DNA of 35,514 nucleotides. Origin: Cyanobacteria bacterium J069 (GTDB taxonomy: Bacteria > Cyanobacteriota > Cyanobacteriia > Elainellales > Elainellaceae). The notes beneath the pieces were generated by a model. That model was not told the origin of the DNA. It ran no database searches and saw only the letters and a list, made by a program, of their open reading frames with translations. The stretch lies in assembly GCA_003695655.1 (NCBI GenBank), contig RFIF01000572.1, forward strand, positions 1-35,514, written 5' to 3'. The position numbers were made by a program, and so were the translations under genes. Positions 27,648-35,514 of this stretch are shown here, one piece after another (the first letter of the stretch is position 1; each line of letters starts with the position of its first letter).

Positions 27648-28685
27648 TTACTGAAGAATGCTGGCGAGCAATTCTCGGTGCATGGCGGCGCGATCGCCAA
27701 TAGCAGCAAGCTGATCGGCTGAGAGTCCGTCGCCATTGGCGTAGAGGTCGATCCATCTCTGGCTGATGGCTGTGGCATTGTCGGGCAGTTGGTCAAGCTC
27801 CCAGCCTGGCATCTGAAATTCATCCATCAGGCGGCTGACCTTGGGGTCATAGCTGATGGCAAAACAGCGGCACTGGTGAGCGGCCGCCATGATTAGCCCG
27901 TGCAGGCGCATGGCGATCGCCATCTCGACGCCCTGAAACAGTCCGGCAAGCTGAAGCGGGTCGGTCAGGGTGAGCACGGTGCTGTGGTGGGGCAGATGGG
28001 CGTGGAGGGCTTGGGCGATCGCCTCGTCTTGTGAAGGCTGAAACGGCACCAGCAGCACATGAGCCTGAGTCGCCTGCTGAAACATCGCCAGCGCCTGTCC
28101 CAGCGTTTGCAGCCGTGCTTCAGTCAGCAGCGGATGCGGACGCAGCGCTACGGCAACGCGGGGAGCGGGCAAATCCCACAGCCCCGGCACTGGGCTACCC
28201 TGCAACGCCCACACCGGGTCGGGAGCCAGCGTCACGGGAATTCCCCAAGAGGTGAGCAGCTCTGCTGAGGGGCGATCGCGCACGCTGACGCCCTGACACC
28301 CAGCAAAGGCCCGCTGGGCCAGCCAGCGGCTGGGGGCGCGGTGGAGCGGGCCCACGCCCTGGGCCCAGGCGATCGTCTTTAGCCCGAGGCGCTGGGCAAG
28401 TAGCATCAGCCCGCCATAATACCAGGGATTGAGCGCGCTGGTGGCGTCTTGCATGAGGCTGCCGCCGCCCCAGATCAGGGCGTCTGACCGCTGGAGCGCC
28501 TGCAAAACAGTGGAGAGATTCATGCGATCGCCCGCTTCGACGCCAAATCGAGCGGCCGTTTCGGCAGGATTGCCCGACAGCACCAGCGGCGTGACGTGGG
28601 CAGGCAGCATTTGTAATAGCGTCGCTAGCAGCGCCTCATCGCCGCCATTGCCCTTGCCGTAATACCCACACAAAACTGCCCGCAT
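27648..28685 (-). CDS. csaB: CsaB-type polysaccharide pyruvyl transferase
   Basis: CsaB adds pyruvate ketals from phosphoenolpyruvate to cell-wall polysaccharide, which in several bacteria anchors S-layer proteins with SLH domains. The 345-residue protein starts MRAVLCGYYGKGNGGDEALL, the family start, and has SDALIWGGGSLMQDATS (GGGSLMQD at 73-80), a central VAVALRPHP, VLLVPFQPSQDEAIA and the C-terminal MAIAMRLHGLIMAAAHQ. The ATG at 28683-28685 is chosen for this N-terminus, although the frame continues upstream into the divergent gene. About 100 bp of shared promoter region separates it from the DUF2499 gene. SLH-domain outer membrane proteins are common in cyanobacteria, a plausible reason for CsaB. 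Confidence 0.93.
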   Translation of the reverse strand: MRAVLCGYYGKGNGGDEALLATLLQMLPAHVTPLVLSGNPAETAARFGVEAGDRMNLSTVLQALQRSDALIWGGGSLMQDATSALNPWYYGGLMLLAQRLGLKTIAWAQGVGPLHRAPSRWLAQRAFAGCQGVSVRDRPSAELLTSWGIPVTLAPDPVWALQGSPVPGLWDLPAPRVAVALRPHPLLTEARLQTLGQALAMFQQATQAHVLLVPFQPSQDEAIAQALHAHLPHHSTVLTLTDPLQLAGLFQGVEMAIAMRLHGLIMAAAHQCRCFAISYDPKVSRLMDEFQMPGWELDQLPDNATAISQRWIDLYANGDGLSADQLAAIGDRAAMHRELLASILQ

Positions 28686-28785
28686 CGCCTTCGCCCAAGC
28701 AAACCCGTGAAACATGTCATCATTTTGATAGTGCTGGCCGCGCCGCACCCCCAAATCATGCCACGAGTTGCCCCAAGTTCCGCCT

Positions 28786-29100
28786 ATGCACGCCCTCTCA
28801 ATCCCTACCTGGATCATCCACATCTCTAGCGTGGTGGAATGGATCGCCGCCATCTGGCTGATTTGGATTTATGCTGATGTGTCCAAGCAGCCCGCCTGGC
28901 GATCGCTCTCCTGGGGAATGCTGCCCGTACTGATCAGCGCGATGTGCGCCTGTACCTGGCATTTTTTCGACAATGCGTCCAGCTTGGAATGGCTGGTCAC
29001 GGTTCAAGCCGCAACGACCGTCTTGGGAAACATCACGCTTTGCATTGCGGGCTGGTGGATCTGGCGCGCTACGCAGGTTGCCAAAGAAGAGGGCGAGTAG
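28786..29100 (+). CDS. DUF2499 (Ycf49-like) membrane protein
   Basis: This 104-residue protein, MHALSIPTWIIHISSVVEWI with AIWLIWIY, then LSWGMLPVLISAMCACTWHFFD and TTVLGNITLCIAGWWIW, matches the Ycf49/DUF2499 family shared by cyanobacteria and plastids. Three membrane spans are seen. The motif CACTWHFFDN is strongly conserved in the family as I recall it. Function is unknown but the distribution suggests a role linked to photosynthetic membranes. The ATG at 28786 is preferred to an upstream TTG (28768). Confidence 0.92.
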   Translation: MHALSIPTWIIHISSVVEWIAAIWLIWIYADVSKQPAWRSLSWGMLPVLISAMCACTWHFFDNASSLEWLVTVQAATTVLGNITLCIAGWWIWRATQVAKEEGE

Positions 29101-29141
29101 CAAACCTGCTGCCCGCCCTCTCCACATCTCACCGTCCCGCG

Positions 29142-29645
29142 CTACCCTTCACTACTCTTCGACTGTCCTCGCTGGGTAAAATCCTCTGGACTCAGGTTTG
29201 AAAGAAAATCACGAAACGCCTGACGCTCTGCTTCATCCGCATCTGTGTCTACCGGATAGGAGGCATCAGCGACCACTTCTTCCATCACCCAGATTGGGCT
29301 GCGCGTGCGAATCGCAATCACAATTGCATCGCTGGGGCGGGCGTCGATCTCCTTGCGCACCTCGCCCTGGCGGATCGTCAAGATGGCATAGAATGTGTTG
29401 TCTTGAAGCGAATGAATCACCACTCGTTCCACCGTCAAATCGCATTCATCCAGGATGTTGACCAGCAAATCATGGGTGAGGGGACGGGGTGGAGTCTGGT
29501 TTTCTATAGCGCTCATGATGGCTCGTGCCTGGTCATGAGCGATATAGATCGGAAGCTGCCGTCGTTCGGACGCATCCCGCAGTAGCACCAAAGGGCTGCG
29601 AGAGGCTGCCTCTAGGGCAATTCCAGCGACTTTCATCTCAATCAT
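29142..29645 (-). CDS. DUF151 bifunctional nuclease family protein
   Basis: The 167-residue protein carries the DUF151 domain: MKVAGIALEAASRSPLVLL, then LPIYIAHDQARAIMSAIENQ and ARPSDAIVIAIRTRSPIWV. A C-terminal acidic helix (DTDADEAERQAFRDFLSNLS) follows. Plant BBD1-type and bacterial members have reported RNase and DNase activity; most bacterial ones are uncharacterised. The ATG at 29643-29645 is used, with another three codons on. Convergent with the DUF2499 gene, separated by 41 bp. Confidence 0.92.
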   Translation of the reverse strand: MIEMKVAGIALEAASRSPLVLLRDASERRQLPIYIAHDQARAIMSAIENQTPPRPLTHDLLVNILDECDLTVERVVIHSLQDNTFYAILTIRQGEVRKEIDARPSDAIVIAIRTRSPIWVMEEVVADASYPVDTDADEAERQAFRDFLSNLSPEDFTQRGQSKSSEG

Positions 29646-30403
29646 TCATCTAGCCTCTAGAATCCGTTCAGCAAATAGAATGGAAAGGCGGGGACTGGAT
29701 TCGTGGAACCCTTGAGCTTGATATAGCCTAGCATCAAGCCCTATAGATTATGGGAGCAGGCTGGGGGAGCATTTGAAACCGCCCGATCGAACGCCGAGGG
29801 CTTTGAACTTTTACGGAGAATTGTCGAGTCCGGCAGTCTGAGACTCAGGAACTCAGTCTGCGATCGCCACAATTAGGTCAATCGCTTCGATCCTAGCCTC
29901 AGTCCAGTATGACAAGATCGATTAATGAGTTCAATCCGATCTGCGGGTCATCCGGCTGGTTTAAGTCAATCTAAATTGTTGATTTAGAATAAGCCCACTG
30001 CCTGGTGCACCTGCCTGGCTCACCTGCGCTGATCGATATCAGACCCCAAGTCTTAGGATTTTGGGTAGCGCCGAAAAAATCGTCTCCTTCAAGAGTGGAT
30101 TGAATTCCAGTATGCCCTGAAGCGCCGACCAATCCACAGCCGCAATTCTGAAGGTTTGCCAAAAAATCGGAGGTTTGTAACCGATTGATAAAGCAGCTTA
30201 GACCAAACAGGACAACTCTTTACAGATTGATACTTCACGGATTGATACTTCACGGACAGTAGTCTTTATGAATCTGCCTGGGGATCTGTCCTGGGAATTG
30301 CTGGAATCTGATTTGCTCCTTTTTTGCAGCCGATTACAGCTTGCATGTGATCTATGAACTATCTACGAATGCCGCCGTCCCGCCATCCTCAGAAGCGATT
30401 CCC
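29646..30403. other. Long divergent intergenic region, no gene recognised
   Basis: These 758 bp separate the DUF151 gene (minus) and ribE (plus). The only structure seen is a direct repeat of GATTGATACTTCACG at 30223-30237 and 30240-30254 and an AT-rich stretch near 29965-29990. The conserved pieces of an FMN riboswitch, expected upstream of some rib genes, were not found. A 63-codon minus-strand frame at 29971-30162 has no supporting signal. Confidence 0.55.
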
Positions 30404-31084
30404 ATGTTCACTGGACTGATTCAAACCACAGGTACGCTGTCTGCCCTCAGCGAGACTGAAGTGCAGGTGATCTGCGATGATGCGAAGCTGATCCGCGACC
30501 TGGAACTGGGCGATAGTGTGGCGGTGGACGGGGTGTGCTTGACGGTAATGCGCTGCTTGAGCAACGGATTTGTGGCAGCAGTGTCGCCGGAGACGCTCGA
30601 TCGCACGGCTCTCGGACGACGCAACGCCGACTTGCCGGTCAACCTGGAGGCGTCGCTGCGGGTGGGCAGCAAGCTGGGCGGGCATTTTGTGACGGGGCAT
30701 GTGGACGGCGCGGGCTATCTAGAGTCTGCTGTCCCTACCGAAACTTCTTGGGAAATGCGGTTTTCGGTGGGCGATCGCCGGGTGGCGCGCTACATCGTGC
30801 CAAAGGGCAGCATTGCCGTGAATGGCATCAGTCTGACGGTGGCGGACTGCGACGCGACAGGCAGTTGGTTTACCGTGGCGGTGATTCCGCTGACCTACAC
30901 AGAAACCAACTTGCAGCACCTCCAGCCGGGCGATCGCGTCAATCTGGAAGGCGACATTCTGGGGAAATATGTTGAAAAATTTCTGCGACTAGGCGCGCCC
31001 GAAACATCACCCCAAACGACACAGCCCGAAGCACCACCCGATCGCCTAACGCCTGCTTTTCTAGCAGAACATGGCTATCTCTAG
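30404..31084 (+). CDS. ribE: Riboflavin synthase (alpha subunit)
   Basis: The enzyme dismutates two molecules of 6,7-dimethyl-8-ribityllumazine to riboflavin, the last step of vitamin B2 synthesis. The 226-residue protein starts with the invariant MFTGLIQTTG and contains two lumazine-binding repeats: about 1-97 (GDSVAVDGVCLTV, GGHFVTGHVDG at the junction) and 98-195 (KGSIAVNGISLTV, IPLTYTETNL, NLEGDILGKYVEK). The longer frame from 30341 has a start unlike the family, so the ATG at 30404 is used. It stands alone, as rib genes usually do in cyanobacteria. Confidence 0.96.
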   Translation: MFTGLIQTTGTLSALSETEVQVICDDAKLIRDLELGDSVAVDGVCLTVMRCLSNGFVAAVSPETLDRTALGRRNADLPVNLEASLRVGSKLGGHFVTGHVDGAGYLESAVPTETSWEMRFSVGDRRVARYIVPKGSIAVNGISLTVADCDATGSWFTVAVIPLTYTETNLQHLQPGDRVNLEGDILGKYVEKFLRLGAPETSPQTTQPEAPPDRLTPAFLAEHGYL

Positions 31085-31125
31085 CGGACTTCGGGTTGAG
31101 CAGATTTCCGGGCACCAGCAGTCAG

Positions 31126-31170
31126 CCAGCGGCAGATTTGCCAGCGGCAGATTTGCCAGCGGCAGATTTG
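31126..31170. repeat. 15-bp tandem repeat, three perfect copies
   Basis: CCAGCGGCAGATTTG occurs at 31126-31140, 31141-31155 and 31156-31170, filling much of the 110-bp gap between the converging ribE and M23 peptidase genes. Confidence 0.95.
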
Positions 31171-31194
31171 ATAGATGCCGCCTTGCCAGGCACC

Positions 31195-32652
31195 CTATTC
31201 AGCGGCAGGTGCTTGCTGGGGAACGACCACAGTCGGCAGAGCAGCTTGCGTTTCTGTCACAGCAGATTTCGCAGTGGCAGCTTCAACTTCGGGCTTGGCG
31301 CGGTCTGCCAGCTTGCCAAAGTCCTGTAGCCCCTTAACCAGCACCGCCGACTCAGGGGCTTCAGACTTGGTAGGCGCTGCCTGAGCAAGCTGGAAGCCGT
31401 TAAACAAGCTGTTCAAGGCAGTTTGTAGCACCAGCCCTGCATCCAGCGCCACCCAGCCCTGCGGCGTTAGTTCCCGAAATTCAAAGTGGAGGTGCGGCCC
31501 GGTAGACAGCCCTGTGCTGCCGACTCGACCGATCACTTCACCCTGTTCGACCCGCTGCCCCGGCCGCACAAATAGCTCAGACATATGGGCATAGAGCGTT
31601 TGCTCCGTACCGTTGTTGTGTTGCAGCACAACCGTCAGCCCATAGCCCCGCAAATAGTCGGCAGTCTCGACTTGACCAGAAAAGGCTGCCAACACGGGCG
31701 TGCCTGTGGGTGCAGCTAAGTCTGTCCCGGCGTGGAACCGGGCGTCACCCGAAATCGGATGAATCCGCCAGCCAAACGCGGAGGAAATCGCCGCAGGCAT
31801 CGACAGTGGGAACATCAAGTGGGTGTTGCCGTTGCCTCGGAGCGCCAGTGGCCGAATCGTGCGGTTGTAGAAAGACTGGAGCGAGGCAACCGAGAGGCTG
31901 AGGGCACGTCCGCCAGTTGACGCAGCGCTGGCAGGAACCGCGCCGGGGATGTCACCAGCGGCGATCGCCCCTGTCCCTGGAATCGGCTTGCCCGTCTCTG
32001 GGTCAATTTGCGCGTTGAGGGAACCTGCTGCGCCCGCTCCCGAAATGCAGACGCTGTTGGGAACACCCGCCCCCGGTTGCAGCACGACCTGGCAGCCCGT
32101 AGACCGCTCTGAAAGCACCACGGGCGCTTGTCCGCTGCGGGTAGAACCCAGGTTATATTGCGGCGTATCGTCGATATAGACGTTGGTATAGTCTTGCGGA
32201 TTGAGCGAAGGCGCACTCACTGGCGCTGGCTGCCGCTCTGAAGACGCTGCGCTGGCAGGGCCACTGCTGCTGGCGGCTGGGCGAGCTGGTTCGGCGGATG
32301 GGTTGGCCGCAGGTGTAGGGGAGCGTTCTGCGACGGGGCGATCGACCGCTGGCCGGGGTAGTGCCGCAGGCTGGGCGGGTGCTTCAGCGGCGGGCGCAGA
32401 GCGATTGAGGCGGGGCACGCGGGCGGGCGCAGCAGGTTGGGGCGGGGGCGTGGATACGGCGGGCGAGAGCAACTCTTGAGCGCTGGGAACTGCTTCTGAG
32501 TCTTCGGCAGTTTGGGCGATCGCCATCGCAGTCGGCAAAAATCCGGTGCTTCCCAAAATGCTGAGTCCTAAGACCACGGATAAGGAGTGGCGGACGCTAT
32601 TAGCCTTCGCGGGAGCATTCTTTGCAGAGGTAGTGTTCCGATTCTGAGTCAT
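31195..32652 (-). CDS. Secreted M23-family (LytM-type) peptidase
   Basis: M23 metallopeptidases cut or sense peptidoglycan cross-links. The 485-residue product has a signal peptide (SLSVVLGLSILGSTGFLPTA, cleavage probably near residue 47), a Pro/Ala-rich linker (about 60-150), a region with two cysteines (C187, C202) and the M23 domain at about 275-405. All zinc ligands and catalytic residues are present: H307 and D311 in FHAGTDLAAP, H356 in LYAHMS, and H387/H389 in GPHLHFE, so it should be active rather than an EnvC/NlpD-type activator. The ATG at 32650-32652 has AGGA 6 nt upstream, which is preferred to a GTG at 32706. Confidence 0.93.
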   Translation of the reverse strand: MTQNRNTTSAKNAPAKANSVRHSLSVVLGLSILGSTGFLPTAMAIAQTAEDSEAVPSAQELLSPAVSTPPPQPAAPARVPRLNRSAPAAEAPAQPAALPRPAVDRPVAERSPTPAANPSAEPARPAASSSGPASAASSERQPAPVSAPSLNPQDYTNVYIDDTPQYNLGSTRSGQAPVVLSERSTGCQVVLQPGAGVPNSVCISGAGAAGSLNAQIDPETGKPIPGTGAIAAGDIPGAVPASAASTGGRALSLSVASLQSFYNRTIRPLALRGNGNTHLMFPLSMPAAISSAFGWRIHPISGDARFHAGTDLAAPTGTPVLAAFSGQVETADYLRGYGLTVVLQHNNGTEQTLYAHMSELFVRPGQRVEQGEVIGRVGSTGLSTGPHLHFEFRELTPQGWVALDAGLVLQTALNSLFNGFQLAQAAPTKSEAPESAVLVKGLQDFGKLADRAKPEVEAATAKSAVTETQAALPTVVVPQQAPAAE

Positions 32653-33190
32653 CACAATTCCTGACAAACGAGTCCTGAGCAACGAGTTTTTGCACACTTT
32701 TTGCACACTTACTGCCTTGAGGCAGCTTGGATATCTGCCGCCGTGAGGCAGCGCCGACAGCTTAGACCAGCGGATCTCCGCACTGCTTCGCCAATGATCC
32801 TACTAAGAATCCGTAATCGTCACAGCACCCATACATGAGCTTAATGACGACTTCATCAACTCATGTAAATTTCGTGTCAAGCAGATCAATATTAGCCTTT
32901 CTTAACATGAAGTTGGGGTGCAGTGCTGCTTTCAGGGTGCCTCCCAAACTGGAACGGATCGCTGCATCCCGGATTACCAGGGAAATTAACCCCAAGCAGG
33001 TGGCGTACAGTCTGCCCAGCTTATTTCTGCTCAGACCTATTGCAGTTAGACGAACGCCTATGCAAGACAGACCTGTAGCAAAGCGGCACCTGGCAGCTTT
33101 CGCAGACTCCCCTTGTTCTAGGAGATTCTTCACGCTCGCGGGCAGTTGTTCAGGACAGCTAGAGGGCGATCGCTCCAACGGGTTTAGACT
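32653..33190. other. Intergenic region with inverted repeats, no gene recognised
   Basis: This is a 538-bp gap between two minus-strand genes. It holds the palindrome-like CTGCCTTGAGGCAG (32712-32725), a direct repeat of TTTTTGCACACTT near 32686-32710, and an 8-bp inverted repeat TACATGAG (32832-32839) with CTCATGTA (32860-32867). Overlapping plus and minus frames of about 110 codons near 32.85-33.19 kb have no ribosome site or recognisable content. Confidence 0.55.
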
Positions 33191-34036
33191 TTAGCCCGAG
33201 AAACAAGTTCCCACCGAATAGCCCAGACGCACACTCCCCGGTTGCAGCAACCGCCCTGGCTCGTCAGCCGTTTGCCGAGAGCGGACGTGCAGTTGCCCAT
33301 TTAGACTAATCCCTACAATTTCTACGGTTTCCTGAGTGGTTCCGGCATCCCCCACCAGGGTAATTGTCTGACCGCAGTTGCTTAGCAGCGCCTCGTAGTG
33401 TCGTCGCACTGCCTCCATGCCGCGCTGCTGCCAGTAGCGGTATCCCAACCGCAGCCCCTGGAGGGCGATCGCCACCAGTTCTTCCAGTGAGGCGATTTGA
33501 ATGTTGCACCCCTGGGTTTGCAGCGTTTTTAGATTGATCCCGATTTCTGGAACGGGGTTTGCCCAATTCAGACCGACGCCCACCACCGCTTGAGCAACCT
33601 GCCCCTGCTGCACTCGCGTCTCCGTCAGCACTCCGCCCAGCTTATGCCCAGAAACTACTAAATCGTTGAGCCATTTGAGCTGCACAGGCACGCCCGCCTG
33701 GCGCAGGGCAATCGCCACACCCCAGGCGCTCCACAGCGTAATTTGCGGGGACTGTGCTACGGGTAGCATCGGGCGAAAGCCCCAGGACAGGTATAGTCCG
33801 CCCGCCTGCGATTGCCACTGCCGTCCCCACTGTCCCCGCCCCGCTCGCTGCTGCTCGGCAATCACCACTACGTCCGCCGCTGCATCCTGCGCCAGCCCGT
33901 CCCAAGCAGCGCGATTTGTGGAGTCCAGCACATCGTAGATTTGGACGGTTAGCCCAGCGGTATCGGCCGCAACCGAGACGCCATCTAGCGCGATCGCCGG
34001 GAGCGCATCATAAAACTGGGTCAGGCTAAACGTCAT
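33191..34036 (-). CDS. birA: Biotin--[acetyl-CoA-carboxylase] ligase
   Basis: BirA activates biotin with ATP and attaches it to the carboxyl carrier protein of acetyl-CoA carboxylase. The 281-residue product is a class I ligase: it has the catalytic domain (LDSTN at 37-41, GRGQWGRQW at 66-74, LKWLNDLVV with K121, GHKLGGVLTE at 130-139, VGVGLNW) and a C-terminal SH3-like domain. The N-terminal DNA-binding wing of E. coli BirA is absent, so it should not act as a repressor. The leader holds a 20-bp-period repeat of CTATTAAACGCTATT. Confidence 0.94.
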   Translation of the reverse strand: MTFSLTQFYDALPAIALDGVSVAADTAGLTVQIYDVLDSTNRAAWDGLAQDAAADVVVIAEQQRAGRGQWGRQWQSQAGGLYLSWGFRPMLPVAQSPQITLWSAWGVAIALRQAGVPVQLKWLNDLVVSGHKLGGVLTETRVQQGQVAQAVVGVGLNWANPVPEIGINLKTLQTQGCNIQIASLEELVAIALQGLRLGYRYWQQRGMEAVRRHYEALLSNCGQTITLVGDAGTTQETVEIVGISLNGQLHVRSRQTADEPGRLLQPGSVRLGYSVGTCFSG

Positions 34037-34070
34037 AAGTAAAAGGCAAAACAGGCAGCGCTATGCGGCG

Positions 34071-34110
34071 CTATTAAACGCTATTTATATCTATTAAACG
34101 CTATTAAAAA
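34071..34110. repeat. Two 20-bp direct repeats upstream of birA
   Basis: CTATTAAACGCTATT recurs with a 20-bp period at 34071 and 34091. The AT-rich block precedes the birA start by about 35 bp and may overlap its promoter. Confidence 0.8.
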
Positions 34111-34124
34111 TGTGTGTGAATTAT

Positions 34125-34154
34125 GTGTGTGAACCGATGCTTCAGTTCACACAC
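34125..34154 (-). terminator. Hairpin between pntB and birA
   Basis: A perfect 10-bp inverted repeat, GTGTGTGAAC (34125-34134) and GTTCACACAC (34145-34154), has a 10-nt loop. On the minus strand it lies 77 bp after the pntB stop, and a short T run (34106-34110) follows some 15 nt later. A terminator for pntB is likely but the T run is distant. Confidence 0.5.
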
Positions 34155-34230
34155 CCAGGGAAACCGCTCAGTTTATATCAGCAAGCTCGCTAGCGTCGAG
34201 AACTGCTGAGCGGTCATGCCCCGGCGCTGG

Positions 34231-35514
34231 CTACAGCTCCTTGACCCCAACCACAAGCTGCGCCACGACATCCTTTGCGCCGCCAAACAGCATCAGGGTT
34301 TTGTCCTGATAAAACAGCTCGTTTTCTACGCCAGCAAAGCCCTTGCTCATGCCGCGCTTGATCACGATCGTATGGGCCGCCTTCTCCACATCCAGGATGG
34401 GCATTCCGTAGATCGGGCTGTCGGTGTCGTGGGATGCGGCGGGGTTGACCACGTCGTTTGCGCCGATCACCAGCGCCACATCGGTATGTTCAAATTCGGG
34501 GTTGATCGCGTCCATGTCGTAGAGCTGAGGATAGGGCACGTTTGCCTCCGCCAGCAGCACGTTCATATGGCCGGGCATCCGCCCAGCAACCGGGTGAATC
34601 GCGTATTTCACATCCACGCCCAGGCGCTCTAGCTGATCCGCCAGTTCCCGAACCGCGTGCTGAGCCTGGGCCACTGCCATGCCATATCCGGGCACAATCA
34701 CCACCGATCGCGCGTAGCCCAGCATCATTGCCGCTTCTTCGCTATCGACCGAGTGAACCGTCTTGTCGGCGATCGCCCCAGTCGCCCCACCCGCGCTTTT
34801 TTCCTTGGCTTTGCTAAAGGCGCTAAACAGCACATTGGTCAGCGAACGGTTCATCGCCTTGCACATAATCTGTGTCAGGATGATCCCCGATGCGCCCACC
34901 AGCGCCCCCGAAATGATCAGCATATTGTTTTGCAAGACGAACCCGGCAGCGCTGGCGGCCAGACCCGAAAAGGAATTCAGCAGCGACACAGCTACGGGCA
35001 TATCCGCGCCGCCAATGGGAATGGCAAACAGCACACCCAAAATCAGCGAAATGCCCACCAGCAAAAGGAAAATCGTGGGATCATGGGGTTCCAAAATCAG
35101 CAGTCCGCTGCCCACCAGAAAGAGTCCCAGCAGCCCGATGCTGACAAAGCGCTGGAGCGGGAAGATGATTGGCACGCCGCTGAGCAGCTCTTGCAGCTTG
35201 GCAAAGGCCACCAGGCTGCCCGTCAGGGTGATGCCGCCAATCAACACGCTGAGGATGATGGTCAACACGCTGCCCAGCGGCAGCCCGGCGTCCGTGCCCA
35301 TCAGCCGCCAAAATTCCGCCATCGCCACCAGGGTCGATGCGCCGCCACCCAAGCCGTTTAGCAAGCCCACCATCTGGGGCATGGCGGTCATTTCCACCTT
35401 CTTTGCCATCACCACGCCCACGACAGAGCCGATGACGATCCCCACCAAAATCAGCGTGTAGTCCACCACGGCATGGTCGAGCAGCGTGGCGGCGATCGCC
35501 ACCAACATCCCCAC
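34231..35514 (-). CDS. pntB: NAD(P) transhydrogenase subunit beta (5' end cut by window)
   Basis: PntB, with PntA, couples proton flow across the membrane to hydride transfer from NADH to NADP. The visible 427 residues lack about 35-40 N-terminal ones compared with the 462-residue E. coli protein. Up to nine membrane spans are followed by the NADP-binding domain III, with VKYAIHPVAGRMPGHMNVLL, VIGANDVVNPAA and the family motif PGYGMAVAQAQHAV. IGGADMPVAVSLLNSFSG and MCKAMNRSLTNV are also characteristic. The frame is open to base 35514, so the true start is outside. pntA probably lies upstream, beyond the edge. Confidence 0.96.
   Translation of the reverse strand: MGMLVAIAATLLDHAVVDYTLILVGIVIGSVVGVVMAKKVEMTAMPQMVGLLNGLGGGASTLVAMAEFWRLMGTDAGLPLGSVLTIILSVLIGGITLTGSLVAFAKLQELLSGVPIIFPLQRFVSIGLLGLFLVGSGLLILEPHDPTIFLLLVGISLILGVLFAIPIGGADMPVAVSLLNSFSGLAASAAGFVLQNNMLIISGALVGASGIILTQIMCKAMNRSLTNVLFSAFSKAKEKSAGGATGAIADKTVHSVDSEEAAMMLGYARSVVIVPGYGMAVAQAQHAVRELADQLERLGVDVKYAIHPVAGRMPGHMNVLLAEANVPYPQLYDMDAINPEFEHTDVALVIGANDVVNPAASHDTDSPIYGMPILDVEKAAHTIVIKRGMSKGFAGVENELFYQDKTLMLFGGAKDVVAQLVVGVKEL

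Noticed and set aside
29646-30403. FMN riboswitch upstream of ribE
   Set aside because: None of the conserved RFN element blocks, such as an AGGGTGAAATTCCC-like segment, could be found.
32835-33194. Overlapping plus and minus frames of about 110 codons between the M23 gene and birA
   Set aside because: Neither has a ribosome site, a family match or coding-like composition. One starts inside an inverted repeat.

Overview
The window comes from a cyanobacterial chromosome, most likely a filamentous Leptolyngbya-type organism. That is inferred from the very frequent HIP1 octamer GCGATCGC inside and between genes, from cyanobacteria-typical genes (a CpcT/CpeT phycobilin lyase, a Ycf49-like DUF2499 protein, a RarA fused to an extra C-terminal domain, a bacterial MMADHC-like protein) and from the GC-rich codon use. 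The genes are mostly short, independently oriented housekeeping or conserved cyanobacterial loci. No rRNA, tRNA, CRISPR array, transposase or prophage gene was seen.

Layout. 1-2.6 kb: purS and the start of purQ (both minus, purine synthesis), a Zur/FurB-type zinc regulator, and ilvE. 2.6-3.5 kb: a 50-residue protein gene flanked by small mobile-looking or repetitive DNA, including a 91-bp MITE with terminal inverted repeats and an 8-bp target duplication, followed by a strong hairpin. 3.5-6 kb: a CpcT/CpeT-family bilin lyase, a YgfZ folate-binding protein and a parvulin-type prolyl isomerase. 6.2-9.8 kb: two large minus-strand proteins without signal peptides. One is a calcium-loop beta-sandwich protein. 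The other has seven propeller-like repeats, a Calx-beta domain and an RTX tail, which is the profile of a type I secretion substrate. 9.8-11.4 kb: three small genes (unknown, GNAT acetyltransferase, DUF4278).

11.7-17.6 kb is the most distinctive block: a 1199-residue STAND ATPase (HTH, NB-ARC, pentapeptide-like linker, 14 WD40 repeats) whose 3' end overlaps by 14 nt a 757-residue RarA AAA+ ATPase fused to a methyltransferase-like domain. It ends stop-to-stop against an exbB-exbD energy-transduction pair. 19.7-25 kb: a 12-TPR secreted protein, a TraX-family membrane protein, a single-membrane-span protein, rpsN, a Cys-rich unknown, the MMADHC-like protein and a DUF1269 protein. 25.2-35.5 kb: a long coiled-coil/proline-rich protein, a CsaB-type pyruvyl transferase, DUF2499, a DUF151 bifunctional nuclease, ribE, a secreted M23 peptidase, birA and most of pntB, which runs off the right edge.

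Many intergenic gaps carry short, unrelated tandem repeats with periods of 12-20 bp. Functional links supported by position are purS-purQ, STAND-RarA, exbB-exbD and possibly the isomerase with the two putatively secreted proteins; most other neighbours look functionally independent.
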